Positions 34,216 to 44,505 of a stretch of DNA of 64,000 bases are shown here, one piece after another. This DNA is from Kalaharituber pfeilii (Eukaryota; Ascomycota; Pezizomycetes; Pezizales; Pezizaceae). The stretch is from NCBI GenBank assembly GCA_015179045.1, contig WHUZ01000074.1, positions 248,001 through 312,000 of the forward strand. Direction: 5' to 3'. Under the pieces are notes generated by a model, which was given only the letters and a program-made list of their open reading frames with translations, ran no database searches and had not been told where the DNA came from. Position numbers and translations under genes: made by a program. How positions within the stretch are numbered: position 1 is the stretch's first letter; each line of letters opens with the position of its first letter.

Positions 34216-34469
34216 ACCCTTCACTGAATCGTATAGTGCATTCTCAATCAAGTTCCTCAAGTAGCAAGTTTAGTAGAGTACAACCCGATAACCTATATTT
34301 TTTTCAGTATTAATATAGTAGTGCCAATGGAATAAAGTGACTCTTACCTTCGCATTGTCAAGTTGTGGAGTTGTAAAGGGGTGAAGGTGAGGAGGTAGTT
34401 TTAAGATAGATTTATTCTTAATTCAGGAGAATATCATAGAAGTCAAGCTATCTTTATTTTGATTAGTTT

Positions 34470-35032
34470 TTTTTTTTTTTTTTTTTTTTTTTATTCACGT
34501 AACCCCGCATACAGGCTATCAGCCTATGGCAGGGACCCATATACCCGGGCCAGGTTTGGAACACCTAACTATGGAATCTACATGCACATCTTGAGCACTC
34601 AGTGCTCTCCGTCCCCGGCTACCCCAGATCGAGGCAGGCAAACCAGTGCTCGACCGGGTCGCCCTCCACACCTTCTTGCTTCCACCCTTTCTCCTCTAGG
34701 TCCTCCCAGGATTGCCAGGTGACATGCGCCCCATCTTTGTCCTTCCTCTGGGGTCGCTCCAGTTCGGTGCACCTGAACACCACATGCTCAGCACTCCATG
34801 CCTCACCACATGTACATTGTACCTCCTCGCCACTGGCCATCCTCCTCCACATAGCTCCGCCTTTTCCAGTCCGCAGCCATGTGTAATTTGTGAGTGCTCT
34901 CCTGCCCCACTTTACGAATTTGCCCTTCCCAAACCCTGCACGCTCCCTCTCCTCTTTTCTTTTTCGAACTAACTCTTGACGCAGCCCACCCTCAGTGGCC
35001 TGCCCATCATACCTCATGCACTTGGCCCCCTC
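34470..35032 (-). mobile_element. Lineage-C LINE 3' fragment
   Basis: Begins on the plus strand with a T run, then the reverse-complement lineage-C tail (outer arms CCCTGC/GCGGGG, inner AGGCT/AGCCT), a 3' UTR and an ORF2 C-terminus. A perfect 12-bp duplication TTTGATTAGTTT lies at 34458-34469 and 35033-35044. Confidence 0.9.
34619..35017 (-). pseudogene. LINE ORF2 C-terminus (lineage C)
   Basis: The last about 130 codons of an ORF2. They cover the post-RNase H linker ('TEGGLRQELVRKRKEER', 'LTNYTWLRTGKGGAMW') and a C-x-C-x(7)-H-x(4)-C finger ('CTCGEAWSAEHVVFRC'), then a short acidic tail ending in a stop. The frame is open, but the catalytic domains are missing because of 5' truncation. Its relation to lineages A and B is clear from the finger spacing. 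Confidence 0.82.
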
Positions 35033-35044
35033 TTTGATTAGTTT

Positions 35045-35540
35045 GATGGGACGACTTTCTCAAGTTGACAGAGATTTGCACAGTTTTATGAAAAGTGCTG
35101 ATCAGAAGCCACTTGTAGAGGTCATAGCTACAAAGTATAGAAATCTATTGGCCCGATAAGAGAGGAGGCCCAAGTTATTCTCGAAAATTTTTATCTCAGT
35201 ACTATATAGACATCCCTCTTGGCGTACACCGAACCCCTGTCAAAAAAGACCTTGGCGACAACCGCGAATGCCATATCAACGTACCGAGTGAAATGTTCAC
35301 ATACTCCTGAACCTTAACATACCCCTGAACCTTAACATACCCCTGAACCTTCGTCATAAGGCACATATTAAGTAATGTGGAATATGCCAAACGCCCGACA
35401 ATACCTATATCAAGAGTTTCCATTACATTTCGTATAGAATCAACCTTCACGGAAATGGACACCACGACAATGAGGAGTCGCAATTGGCCGTATCTATCAC
35501 TGCAATCCCTTTATGTGAAATGTTCACATTCTCCTGAACC
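35045..35540. other. Transition into satellite DNA
   Basis: No gene. Short tandem copies of 'CCTGAACCTTAACATACC' (about 19 bp, 35306-35350) and a second 'GTGAAATGTTCACAT' block precede the main satellite. Confidence 0.45.
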
Positions 35541-35559
35541 TCAACATACTCGGCATAAG

Positions 35560-37510
35560 ATACAGAAGAATGAGCCAAATTTTATAGGTATGGTATATCT
35601 CTCTCACCATCAGGAGATGAAGCATAACGAGTTCAATTTGACAGGTACAGCAGCAGCTTTCCATAGCACAATAGTAACAAAGTGAGTCAAATTTAACAGG
35701 TATAAGAGTACAATTTGACTGATATTCGATGGCACGAGATGCAGCTGAACAAGTCAAATTTGACAGGTATGATAGGTCCATTTTACCTCGCGAGATGCAG
35801 CAAAATGAGCTGAATTTGATAGGCACTTTGACAGGCACGACAGCTCCTCAATGGTGTGAGGTGCAGCAGAACGAGTCAAATTTGACAGGTATGGTAGGTC
35901 CATTTCACCCCGCGAGATGCAGCAAAATGAGCCGAATTTGACAGGCACTTTGACAGGCACAACAGCCCCTCAATTTGACAGGCACAATAGCTCCTCAATT
36001 TAACAGGCACGACAGCTCCTCAATTTGGCAGGCACGACAGCTCCTCAATTTAACAGGCACGACAGCTCCTCAATTTGACAGGCACGATAGCTCCTCAATT
36101 TAACAGGCACGACAGCTCCTCAATTTGGCAGGCACGACAGGTCCTCAATTTGGCAGGCACGACAGCTTCTCAATGGTGCGAGATGCAGCAGAACGAGTCA
36201 AATGTGATAGGTATGGTAGGTCTATTTCACCTCACGAGATGCAGCAAAATGAGCCGAATTTGACAGACACTTTGATAGGTATGATAGCTTCTCAATGGTG
36301 TGAGATGCAGTACAATGAGCTGAATTTAATAGGTATAACAGTCTCCCTCAATGGCGCAAGATGAGGATGGATGTGGTCAAGTTGACCGATATGACCTTGT
36401 CAGGCAAAAATGAGGCAGAATAAGCTCAATTTAACAGGTATGACAGCTTTCTCTCAATGGCGCGAGATGTGGCCGAATGAGCTCAAGTTGACAAGTATTA
36501 CAGGACTCTTTCCATAGCGTAAGAGCAGTAGAATGAGCTGAATTTGACAGGTACAGTAGGTCTCTCTTGCCCTGTCATGGCGAACAGCTGCAAGCGGAGT
36601 TACGTGAAATTAAAAAAAAAAAAAAAAAAAGAGTAGGTCTCTCTTGATAGCACGAGATGCAGCAAAATGAACTCAATTGGACCGGTATGTACGTCTCCCT
36701 TGACAATACAAGATATAGTAGAATAAACTAACTTTAACAAGTATATAGGTATGGCAAGACTGTTCTACGGCACGAGATACAAAAGAATGAGCCAAATTTC
36801 ATAAGTATGGCACTCCTCTCTTACCAGCGTGAGATGTAGTAAAACGAACTCAATTTGATAGGTATAGTAGCACCTTTCCACAGGAGAGTAGCAGAGTGAG
36901 CCAAATTTAACAGGTATAATGGGACTCTTTCCGCATTATGAGATATAGCAGAATGAGCGCAATTGATAGTTATTCGATAGCACAAGCTGCAGCAGAACGA
37001 GAATCAAATTTGACAGGTATGGCAGGTCTATTTCAGCCTGGGAGATGCAGCAGAATAAGCCGAATTTGACAGGGATTGGTAGATCTCTCTTGCCAACATG
37101 AGATACGGAGGGCGAGCAGAATTTGACAGGCATGATAGCTCCTTATGAGATGCAGCAGAATGAGCCGAATTCAATAGGAATGGCAGTCTCTCTTGATGGT
37201 ATAAGATGAGGCAGAATGAGCTCAATTTAACAGGATATGACAGCTTCCTTTCGATGGCGTGAGATGAGGCAGAATGAGCTCAAGTTGACAAGTATCACCG
37301 GACTCTTTCCACAATGTGAGAACAGCAGAATGAGCCAAATTTGACAGGTACGGCAGGACCCACCTAGCAGCGTGGAACATGGTAAAATGAGCTCAATTCA
37401 CAGTTAAGGCTGGCCCCTTTCTATGGTGCAAAGTGAGGCAGTATGGCTCAATTTGACAGATACAATAAGATCTCCTTGATGGTGCGAGATGGGGCAAAAT
37501 GAGAATGCGC
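35560..37510 (+). repeat. Degenerate ~55-65-bp satellite array
   Basis: Irregular tandem copies built from 'CGAGATGCAGCAGAATGAG', 'AATTTGACAGGTATGG' and a 'CTCTCTTG/TCCATTTCACC' spacer. A sub-array at about 35968-36170 has collapsed to about 25-bp units (CAATTTGACAGGCACGACAG plus GCTCC). The same satellite occurs inverted at 61196-61930. Open frames through it are artefacts of the repeat. Confidence 0.88.
36570..36631 (+). mobile_element. Lineage-B hairpin micro-retrocopy in satellite
   Basis: Starts CCCTGTC, the 5' foot of the lineage-B stem, and ends in poly(A). A perfect 15-bp duplication AGTAGGTCTCTCTTG lies at 36555-36569 and 36632-36646. Confidence 0.95.
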
Positions 37511-37939
37511 TGGACCGGTACGGCATGGTGCTAGAGGCCAGATAAGGAAGCTAGGTACACATGAAAGGGCATATGCTGGACATCTGAGCAATATCATTGT
37601 GGGTAGATATTAACCGGAATTTAGGTAGAGTTTATGGGCTGTAACGAGGGTTTCGCTATCCATAGGTTCTACAATTATTAGCATTATACTCCACAAAATA
37701 TATAAAATTAATACTAGAGCTCCCTGGATGCAGGAGGGGGATTACGTGATATTATAAATAACAATGAGAATATACCGATATGATTAAATGCAGAGAAACG
37801 AGATTGTACGGTCATGGAACTGGTAAAGAGTGTACAGTCACTTGACGCCGACTTTACGGGTCCCTTATCCACTACCGCTACACCTACACTCACCCTCGCG
37901 GTCGCGAGGTGGCCACATGCTAGTTATACATGTACTGTG
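37511..37939. other. Intergenic segment
   Basis: No gene is recognised. It ends in the left target duplication of the next LINE fragment. Confidence 0.35.
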
Positions 37940-38280
37940 CCTACGGGCGTGGAAACACAGGATGGGGACAGCAGACAGCCCAGATTGCCGATGGTGCGGC
38001 GAGGAAGCCGAGACGACACAACACAACACATATTGACGAACTGCCGGGTGTGGAAACAGAAATGCCCCCGAGGCATTGACGACCTCCGCCACCCAAAGAC
38101 AGACAAGGACGAAGACAGAGACAAGCTGTAGGAATTAATGGATTGGGCAGGGAGATAGGAAACAGAGCAATCTTCATTTTCTTCACTTTTCCTTATATAC
38201 TCAATTTCATGTATTTAGCACCTCGCCATAGCCCAGAGGGCGGCATGCGAGTAATGATATAAAAAAAAAAAAAAAAAAAA
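37940..38280 (+). mobile_element. Lineage-A LINE 3' fragment
   Basis: A 5'-truncated copy that encodes the ORF2 end ('SPDCRWCGEEAETTQHILTN', then 'CRVWKQ'), a 130-bp 3' UTR, the lineage-A hairpin (38210-38260) and poly(A). A perfect 12-bp duplication TACATGTACTGT lies at 37928-37939 and 38281-38292. The finger has the form C-x2-C-x(8)-H-x(4)-C. This copy gives the cleanest view of how the hairpin sits at the LINE terminus. Confidence 0.93.
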
Positions 38281-38318
38281 TACATGTACTGTACTACCGA
38301 TCGCAAGCCACTGAAGTA

Positions 38319-39496
38319 GTCAAGGAATGGTTCGCCAGCCGAAGGGCCCGAACGACGTGTATATAGGGTGTGTAGATACTTAGATAGTTGCTCAACCCTG
38401 CCATCATGGCGATCCAGAAGGCAGGTAGGGAGGGAAAGGGAAAAACCGAGGATGTGAGGAGAGTGGTGGATGCCGTGGCGAGGAGGAAGAAGAAGGGAGG
38501 GGACGCGAAACTGATGTGGGTCAAGGCTCATATCGGAATTGCAGGGAATGAGAAGGCTGATGAGTGGGCAAAGAAGGGGACGGCGGTGGAACTGAAAGAG
38601 GTGGCCACCGGAAGCGGGGTGCGCCAGAGGATTAAGGCGTGGAGGAAGGAGAGGAGGGAGGTGGAAGGTTTCGGGAAGGGGAAAGTAATGGAGTGGAATA
38701 GGACAGCGGTGTCCAACTTCACAGCATTACGACTGGAGAAAGGAAGATGCAGGGTGTGGTTGAAGAGGATGGGAGCGGCAGAATCGGAGAAGTGCAGCTG
38801 CGGGGAGGCCCAGACGGGGGGTGCACCTAGCCTTCCAGTGCGGTCAGCAGAGGTTTCGCCCAGAAGGCTTCAGAGAATGGGGGGATGTGGAGAAGAACTG
38901 GGAAAGGACGGCAGAGAATGGGGAGGAATGGGATGAGTTGGAAAGGTTCTTTTCCGGGATCAAGTTTTAGGAGCGCGCCGTGCGATAATTTTCGTTCTGG
39001 GTTGCGAGGGTGTGGAGGGATTTTTTTTTTTTTTTTTTTTTTTTAGGGCGCCGCGCGATTTACCGACCCGGGTCGGGAAAAATTCGCAGGTTGCGAAGGT
39101 GTGGAGGAAACTGCCAAATTTGCCGTCGGGGAAGTTTGCTTGCCGGGGAAGTTTGCTTGCCGGGGTGCGAAAGTGTGGAGAAGAGGGGAGGGGGCAGAGG
39201 GGGAGATATATAGTGGAGCCTCCCTGACGCAGAAACCGGAAGGTCCGGCCGGACGTTTCTGGAATCAGGTGGTAGAAGTAGATAGAAATTTCTTTGTTTG
39301 TTAAGCCTGTCTCCGGGCTTCGAGGGCTTGCCCAGGGACCCTGCCATGGCTTGGCGCTGTAAGCGGGGTTATGTGATTTTAAAAAAAAAAAAAAAAAAAA
39401 AAAAACCTGACCCGGGTATATGGGTCCCTGCCATAGGCTGACAGTCTGTAGCCGGGGTTACGTTATGCAAAAAAAAAAAAAAAAAAAAAAAAAAAG
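38319..39496 (+). mobile_element. Lineage-C LINE fragment carrying a nested lineage-B LINE
   Basis: The outer insertion is bracketed by GCCACTGAAGTA (38307-38318 and 39497-39508) and ends with the lineage-C tail and poly(A) (39406-39496). Its body is split by a lineage-B LINE (38396-39405). The lineage-C block CCCGGGTATATGGGTCCC resumes immediately after the inner poly(A), as in the copy at 34.55 kb. Confidence 0.8.
38396..39405 (+). mobile_element. Lineage-B LINE 3' fragment (nested)
   Basis: A 5'-truncated copy very similar to 52940-53694. RNase H end ('VKAHIGIAGNEKADEWAKKG') and finger start 'KCSCGEAQTG' are present, then a frameshift, a longer 3' UTR with a T run (39020-39044) and the lineage-B hairpin and poly(A). 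The only candidate target duplication is very short, so its left edge is approximate. Confidence 0.8.
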
Positions 39497-39739
39497 GCCA
39501 CTGAAGTACTGTAATTCACCACAAAGCAACGCAAACCACGAAACGACACACATTTTACACCAAAACTACACATCCGGGAGAGACTATATCTCAACAACCT
39601 TATCAGCTTTTTATATGTGCTTTTCGGGAGAAATAAATAAAGGGTCATTCTTCACCTATACCACCTCCAGTTGCTCTGAAAAGATAGTGTGGTCAATTAA
39701 TGTCAGAATGATATTTTTCATTGATGTCTTGGCATGCAC

Positions 39740-40711
39740 GGGCACGTTAGAGACCCGAAACCCCCTACCCCTGGTCGCTCTCCCCACCCTACTGAAGGAC
39801 GCCGATTTAGAGGAATGGAACAGAACCATCGACGAAGCGGAAGACGAAGGCTGGAGAAGCGTCTACACGGATGGCAGTCGCATGGGGGGAAAATCCGGAG
39901 CCTGTACTTACTACCAGGGAACCAGGCAACTAATATACCTGGCCACAGGAAACGACATGGAGCTAATAGCGATGGGAGAGGCCCTGGATACTCAGGAGGG
40001 GGAGATCCTGATAATCTCCGACTCCAAAACGGCCCATATCCAAACTACAAAAGATTGCGGAAGGAAAACCCACATACGAAGGAGCATCACAAAGGGTCAG
40101 GGAACGTTGGGAAGTAAGAATAGCAAGAGGGGACTTGGACGTGGCGATAATGTGGGCGAAGGGGCACACGGGGATAGAGGGCAACATTGAAGCTGATAAA
40201 GCAGCAAAGACCGGTGCCCTCTTACAATACCAGGACGAGGTGGTCACGGAAGTGGGCGTGTGACAACAAGCAAAAGACAGAAGAGCGACAGAAAGCAACC
40301 GCCTCGAAATGAGCTACAGACCGCTCCAAAGACTATGTAGGCCACCGGCTGATGACACTAGCAGGCATTCTGGGGGGCAAGGGGCTGAGACAATGGAACA
40401 CAAAGTGGGCAAAGTGGACGGACCGGAGTGCAGGTGCTGTGGAGAAAAGGAGGAGACCACCGCATACTACTAGGAGAATGCAGATTTGGAAGGGCGAATG
40501 CCTCGCAGGCGAGAATGAACTCCTCAGGCCCCGAAAGGAAACGGACATCAACAAGCTGATGGAATGGGCGAGATAACAGGAATAGCGGGACAGGACGACG
40601 GACTTCTACTTTTTTCTCTTTCCACTTATCTTCCACTGTATTTCCATCATGTATCTAAAACATCGCCATAGCCCTTAGGGTGGCAAGCGATTAATGATAA
40701 AAAAAAAAAAA
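39740..40711 (+). mobile_element. Lineage-A LINE 3' fragment with RNase H
   Basis: Carries the RNase H domain with its acidic positions visible ('VYTDGSRMGGKSGACTYY', 'DMELIAMGEAL', 'LIISDSKTAH', then 'MWAKGHTGIEGNIEADKAAK' after a frame change). A finger 'CRCCGEKEETTAYY' lacks its last ligands. The 3' UTR, an ATCGC-type hairpin (40661-40700) and poly(A) end it. Frameshifts near 40090 and a TGA near 40262 inactivate it. The target duplication was not found. Confidence 0.8.
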
Positions 40712-40755
40712 TCGCCAGAAATATTGGCATGATATTGCTCTGTTCAAATAATTTT

Positions 40756-40800
40756 GTTCACATAACCCCGCATACAAGCAACAAGCCTATGGCAGGGACC
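40756..40800 (-). mobile_element. Lineage-C hairpin micro-copy
   Basis: The reverse complement of the lineage-C end, from the stem foot GGTCCCTGCC to GGTTATGTGAAC. It lacks an obvious T run, and an A run lies on the other side, so the insertion history is unclear. Confidence 0.6.
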
Positions 40801-40811
40801 AAAAAAAAAAC

Positions 40812-41678
40812 ATGGATTAGTACCTCACTAGAACATGTGAAGTTGATAATCCAGCTGGTGCCGTTTGGCCATGGGTCAATAATCCAGCCATTTGCCCTGA
40901 TCACGATCCGGCAGCCTGTGACGCTGTAGGTTCGGTTGGTGTAGTTAATGGCCATCTAGGATGAATTAAGGTGATTGGAATTGTTGTCTGCAATTCAAAC
41001 AACGGTCCAAGCTTGTTGGGACATGGAAGCGTGTATTGGTACAGTAAGGAATACTACTCGTTACCAGCATTTGGTGCTGGAATAGTATGCCTTGGTTGAA
41101 AGGCTGTGGCTACATTGCTATTGACCCAGGCCACCAAGAGAAACGCTACTGTTTTCCCTACAAAACTGCCCTCTCAAGAGCGAAGATACCCTGCTGCCAC
41201 ACCAGGTCACTGGCCTGTCACAGGGACTATGCCCAACCTCCATTGTGCATCACTAAATGCTGGTAACATTTGATCTTCCTACCCCACAATGTTGGCACCT
41301 GTGTCATAGTGTCATGGTGTAAAGCTTATCGACTGATGAGGTCCAGGAGCGGCAGGCGGAATCTGCCTGTCCTGAGAGGTTCTGGGTGAAACACAATGGA
41401 GTTGGTACAACAGACGATGTTCAGGCATGATTGACTATATGAAGAACAAGTTCAACTTGGTGTGGATCTATGGTCAAGCACCTAGCGTTGTCCTAACCGA
41501 CACTCCCATATATACTTCATTATCATGCAACGCTAACAGGAATTCTGTGCTAAATTGTAGTTGGTATACCTCTATGGGCCATTAAGTATGTCTAATGAAG
41601 ATCCCTGGTAACTAGGAGTAACTCTACAGCGTTCTAGTCGCATTTGCCACAAGTCGACTTGTGGTTATGGATCATGTA
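40812..41678. other. Intergenic segment with a Mutator-like end
   Basis: No gene is recognised. The stretch 'CTGCCTGTCCTGAGAGGTTC' (41364-41383) resembles the end of the Mutator-like element at 5065-7329. Its partner end was not located. Confidence 0.4.
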
Positions 41679-41689
41679 AGCTCCAGAGA

Positions 41690-41747
41690 CTCGCCATAGC
41701 CTAACAGGCGGCATGCGAGTAATGAAAGAAAAAAAAAAAAGAAAAAA
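41690..41747 (+). mobile_element. Lineage-A hairpin micro-retrocopy
   Basis: Starts CTCGCC. A perfect 11-bp duplication AGCTCCAGAGA lies at 41679-41689 and 41748-41758. The inner stem is GCCT/AGGC, the same compensatory pair change as at 6403-6462. Confidence 0.95.
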
Positions 41748-42197
41748 AGCTCCAGAGAAATTTCTTTGCTCAGGCTTGTCTAAACGTGCATCATGTGCCT
41801 TCCATGGCTCGCTTTACAGTTCTGGCAGTCGAATCTGTGGCACGAATGACACAAGCACGTATTGGGTTCCTGAGGTCACGCTCGCTATCACTGGGTCAAG
41901 AATTCACATACTTCTGTTATCGGGAACAGCTTAGCAAATCGAGAGTCAATTTGATAATTCGCAAAACGGTTGAGGGTAGAGGCAGTAAACAGAAAAGAAG
42001 CACTGAAACACATCATGACCATCAAGCAACCCAGACGCCACATTATATACTTAGTGAAGCCAATTGCAAGAGCATCCCGTGAAAAACAGACTTATTCATC
42101 AGGCAATAGCACACTTTCGATAAATGATGTCATGTATAGGTGTCCAATAATTTCAGCGTCAGTTACAATACGAATGTTAGTGCTTGTTGGGTGTCGA

Positions 42198-43692
42198 TTA
42201 ATGTTTTTCTGGCTTTGTTTTCCTCTCAGGCTTCCTACCGTGAACAAACCAACTGCAATGAATAGGTCAATTCTTGAACTGTCAAAAGTAAATATACATG
42301 AGCATACATACCCATGGCAGTAATATTTTCCAACATCATAGTCGGCGGTGATCCTGTCAGAAAACACTTTGATCTGGTCATAGGTCCATCCTTCTTTGGT
42401 CAAAAGATGCAGACAAAAGGGTAACGTGCTGTCCTTTGCGCCAACTTGGGCCCATCTGCCAATTTGTTTGAGCCGTTTGTCCTTTGGCCAGGGTCCCAGT
42501 GGCCAGATGGCGAGATGTTCTTCCACATCCACGAATCCGGCCTTTTCCAATCTCTCCTTGGTTCCTCTGGCTACCACCATTTGTCGTCCTTGCTTTTCCC
42601 CAGCCGTGGTGACGTAGTAGAAGAATTGCCCGACAGGAGGTTCGTCTGGACTCTTTCCGAGCTGTGTTCCGTCATGAAGGAACAGTTCACTGCCATAATC
42701 CTGGAACTCAATATAACCTCCAGGCTTTGTTTTTCTGTTCGAGACAGGAATGTTAGATCAGGTGCAAGACAGATGCGAACAGGGTGGACAAAACTTGTAT
42801 GCTTGAGCGAGGACGGCATCCCAGTTACGGAAAGATCCACTAAGTGATCGGATGTGTATATAGTCGAAGAAATCGTCATGATAAGCCCACTCCTCCTCCA
42901 TATCATCGACCTCGAATTTAAGGTTTGGAGGCACCCTGGGTTTACAGGTTAGTGAAATCTATTGTTGCAGGACCTGGTGACGAAAAAGCTTACCACTTGG
43001 GCTGGATAGGACTAAGGTCATTTCCCAAAACTTGGGACTCAGGGTGCTGACTGGTGACCGCTTAGTTAACGGGAACAGCAAAACCGGAGTGCTACTAGCG
43101 ATCTACACTGTTGGAAGCTTACTCTGCAAAATCAATAGCCCATATACCAGTACCGGTACCAACGTCTAACACATGTTGCGGATTGTCTAGCGGCGCTGTA
43201 TATAACTTTCCACCTAATAGTAAAAGGAAGATATGGTGATAGATATCCAGGCGATCCTGCTCCGTTTCGTCGTTTGGAAGGAAATACTCTCCTTTGGAAA
43301 ACCGATCCGAGTGATAGCGACGCCCATTTGCGTAGGTGAAACTGAATACACTGGAGGCTATAGATGTTGTCAAACTGCTTTGGGAACTGCCAGATGTGTC
43401 AGGAGCGACGTACATTGGCATGGGCGCATGGTTTTTGAAAAGTACTTACGTGCCCAATGCTGATTCAGCAGGGTCGGTTTCCGACAACTCTGCATCCTAT
43501 TTCATAGCTTCAGTACCATTCGACTCCCTTTAACTAGCGTGTAAACGACGACTCTGGTAGTGCTGCAGTTGTCGGACCTACATCAACCTGGACCTCAATT
43601 GGTTCGGTGCCAGCGCTTAATGGCAATTCACCCTCTTGCGTAAATTCGAGCTGGGGCTCAGCTGTTGCGGCACTTGATTCGCCTCCCGCCAT
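42198..43692 (-). CDS. SAM-dependent methyltransferase, LaeA/UMTA-like
   Basis: Seven minus-strand exons: (43770 or 43692)-43582, 43496-43450, 43386-43123, 43050-42994, 42935-42795, 42734-42312 and 42252-42198. All introns are GT-AG, 58-85 bp, and the phases agree throughout. The longer start at 43770 gives 391 residues. I prefer the ATG at 43692, preceding 'AGGESSAATAEPQLEF', giving about 365 residues. Domain order: an acidic N-terminus, the family block 'ANGRRYHS' and 'YFLPNDETEQDRLD', SAM motif I 'VLDVGTGTGIWAIDFAD', 'GNDLSPIQPKWVPPN', 'DYIHIRSL', and 'KPGGYIEFQDYGSE'. It ends 'YYCHGWFVHGRKPE'. Members of this family methylate secondary-metabolism or regulatory targets. The substrate here is unknown. 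No stops or insertions were found. Confidence 0.85.
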
Positions 43693-43770
43693 GTCGTCAA
43701 TTCCAAGAGGTCGACTTATTAGGTGTGTTGAATTGTTAACAGTTGCGCTTCCACGCCGCCGCCCATTCAC

Positions 43771-44505
43771 TTTATTTAAGTTTACCCTCCTTCGATCTAC
43801 GATTTTGCCACCTACATGGATGGCCCTTGCAACAGTTTGAGGTGGCCAGCCCCCCTCCCGACTTCGTACTCAAAATTGCGACATTCGCTAGCGTGCCCGA
43901 AGTAGTAACGAGCTGCCCCCCTGTAACGATCCACCCTCTTGGCACTCCTCGTCATGCATTCCTTGCCCTATTACCTATTACCGGATATATTGCGACTACG
44001 GAAATTGCATAGTATTATATCACTTTGATACCGCTGAATCTGAATATACTATCATAATAAGGAAAAAGCCAAAATTCCAATAACTATAACCAACTTCATC
44101 ATTATTTATATGAATTAACCCCTCCCTGCATATAATATAGCTGTCATGACGGTATGACATGGCGGTATGCGAGCGTACCCAGAGCAGGGCTAAAATGCAG
44201 TGAGCTACGAGGTCATGTGACCGGCCCACCCCTGCTATGCCTGAAGACCTGGCGCGAACCGGTACCAAGAGCCCGTATGCATGGATACTCCTATATATCC
44301 CGACCGTACTACCAGGGGTCACCGGTAGTTCTACCTTTTGGTGCAACGGTTTGCAAGACGGTCGGTTGCAACCCGTAACAATAGCTCAATGTTCTCAGAA
44401 TCAGGAAAATAATATAGAAAATGAGTAATAATCATTCGCCTAGCACTAGTCTTTTCAGTTAAAGTTAATAAATGTATATAGGAATTATATAGGATACACG
44501 CACCT
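43771..44505. other. Intergenic segment
   Basis: Contains the likely promoter of the minus-strand methyltransferase and the 3' flank of the pogo-type element. No terminal repeat of that element could be identified with confidence. Confidence 0.35.

Noticed and set aside
35230..37510. Several small frames in the satellite
   Set aside because: Tandem repeat artefacts with no start context or family resemblance.
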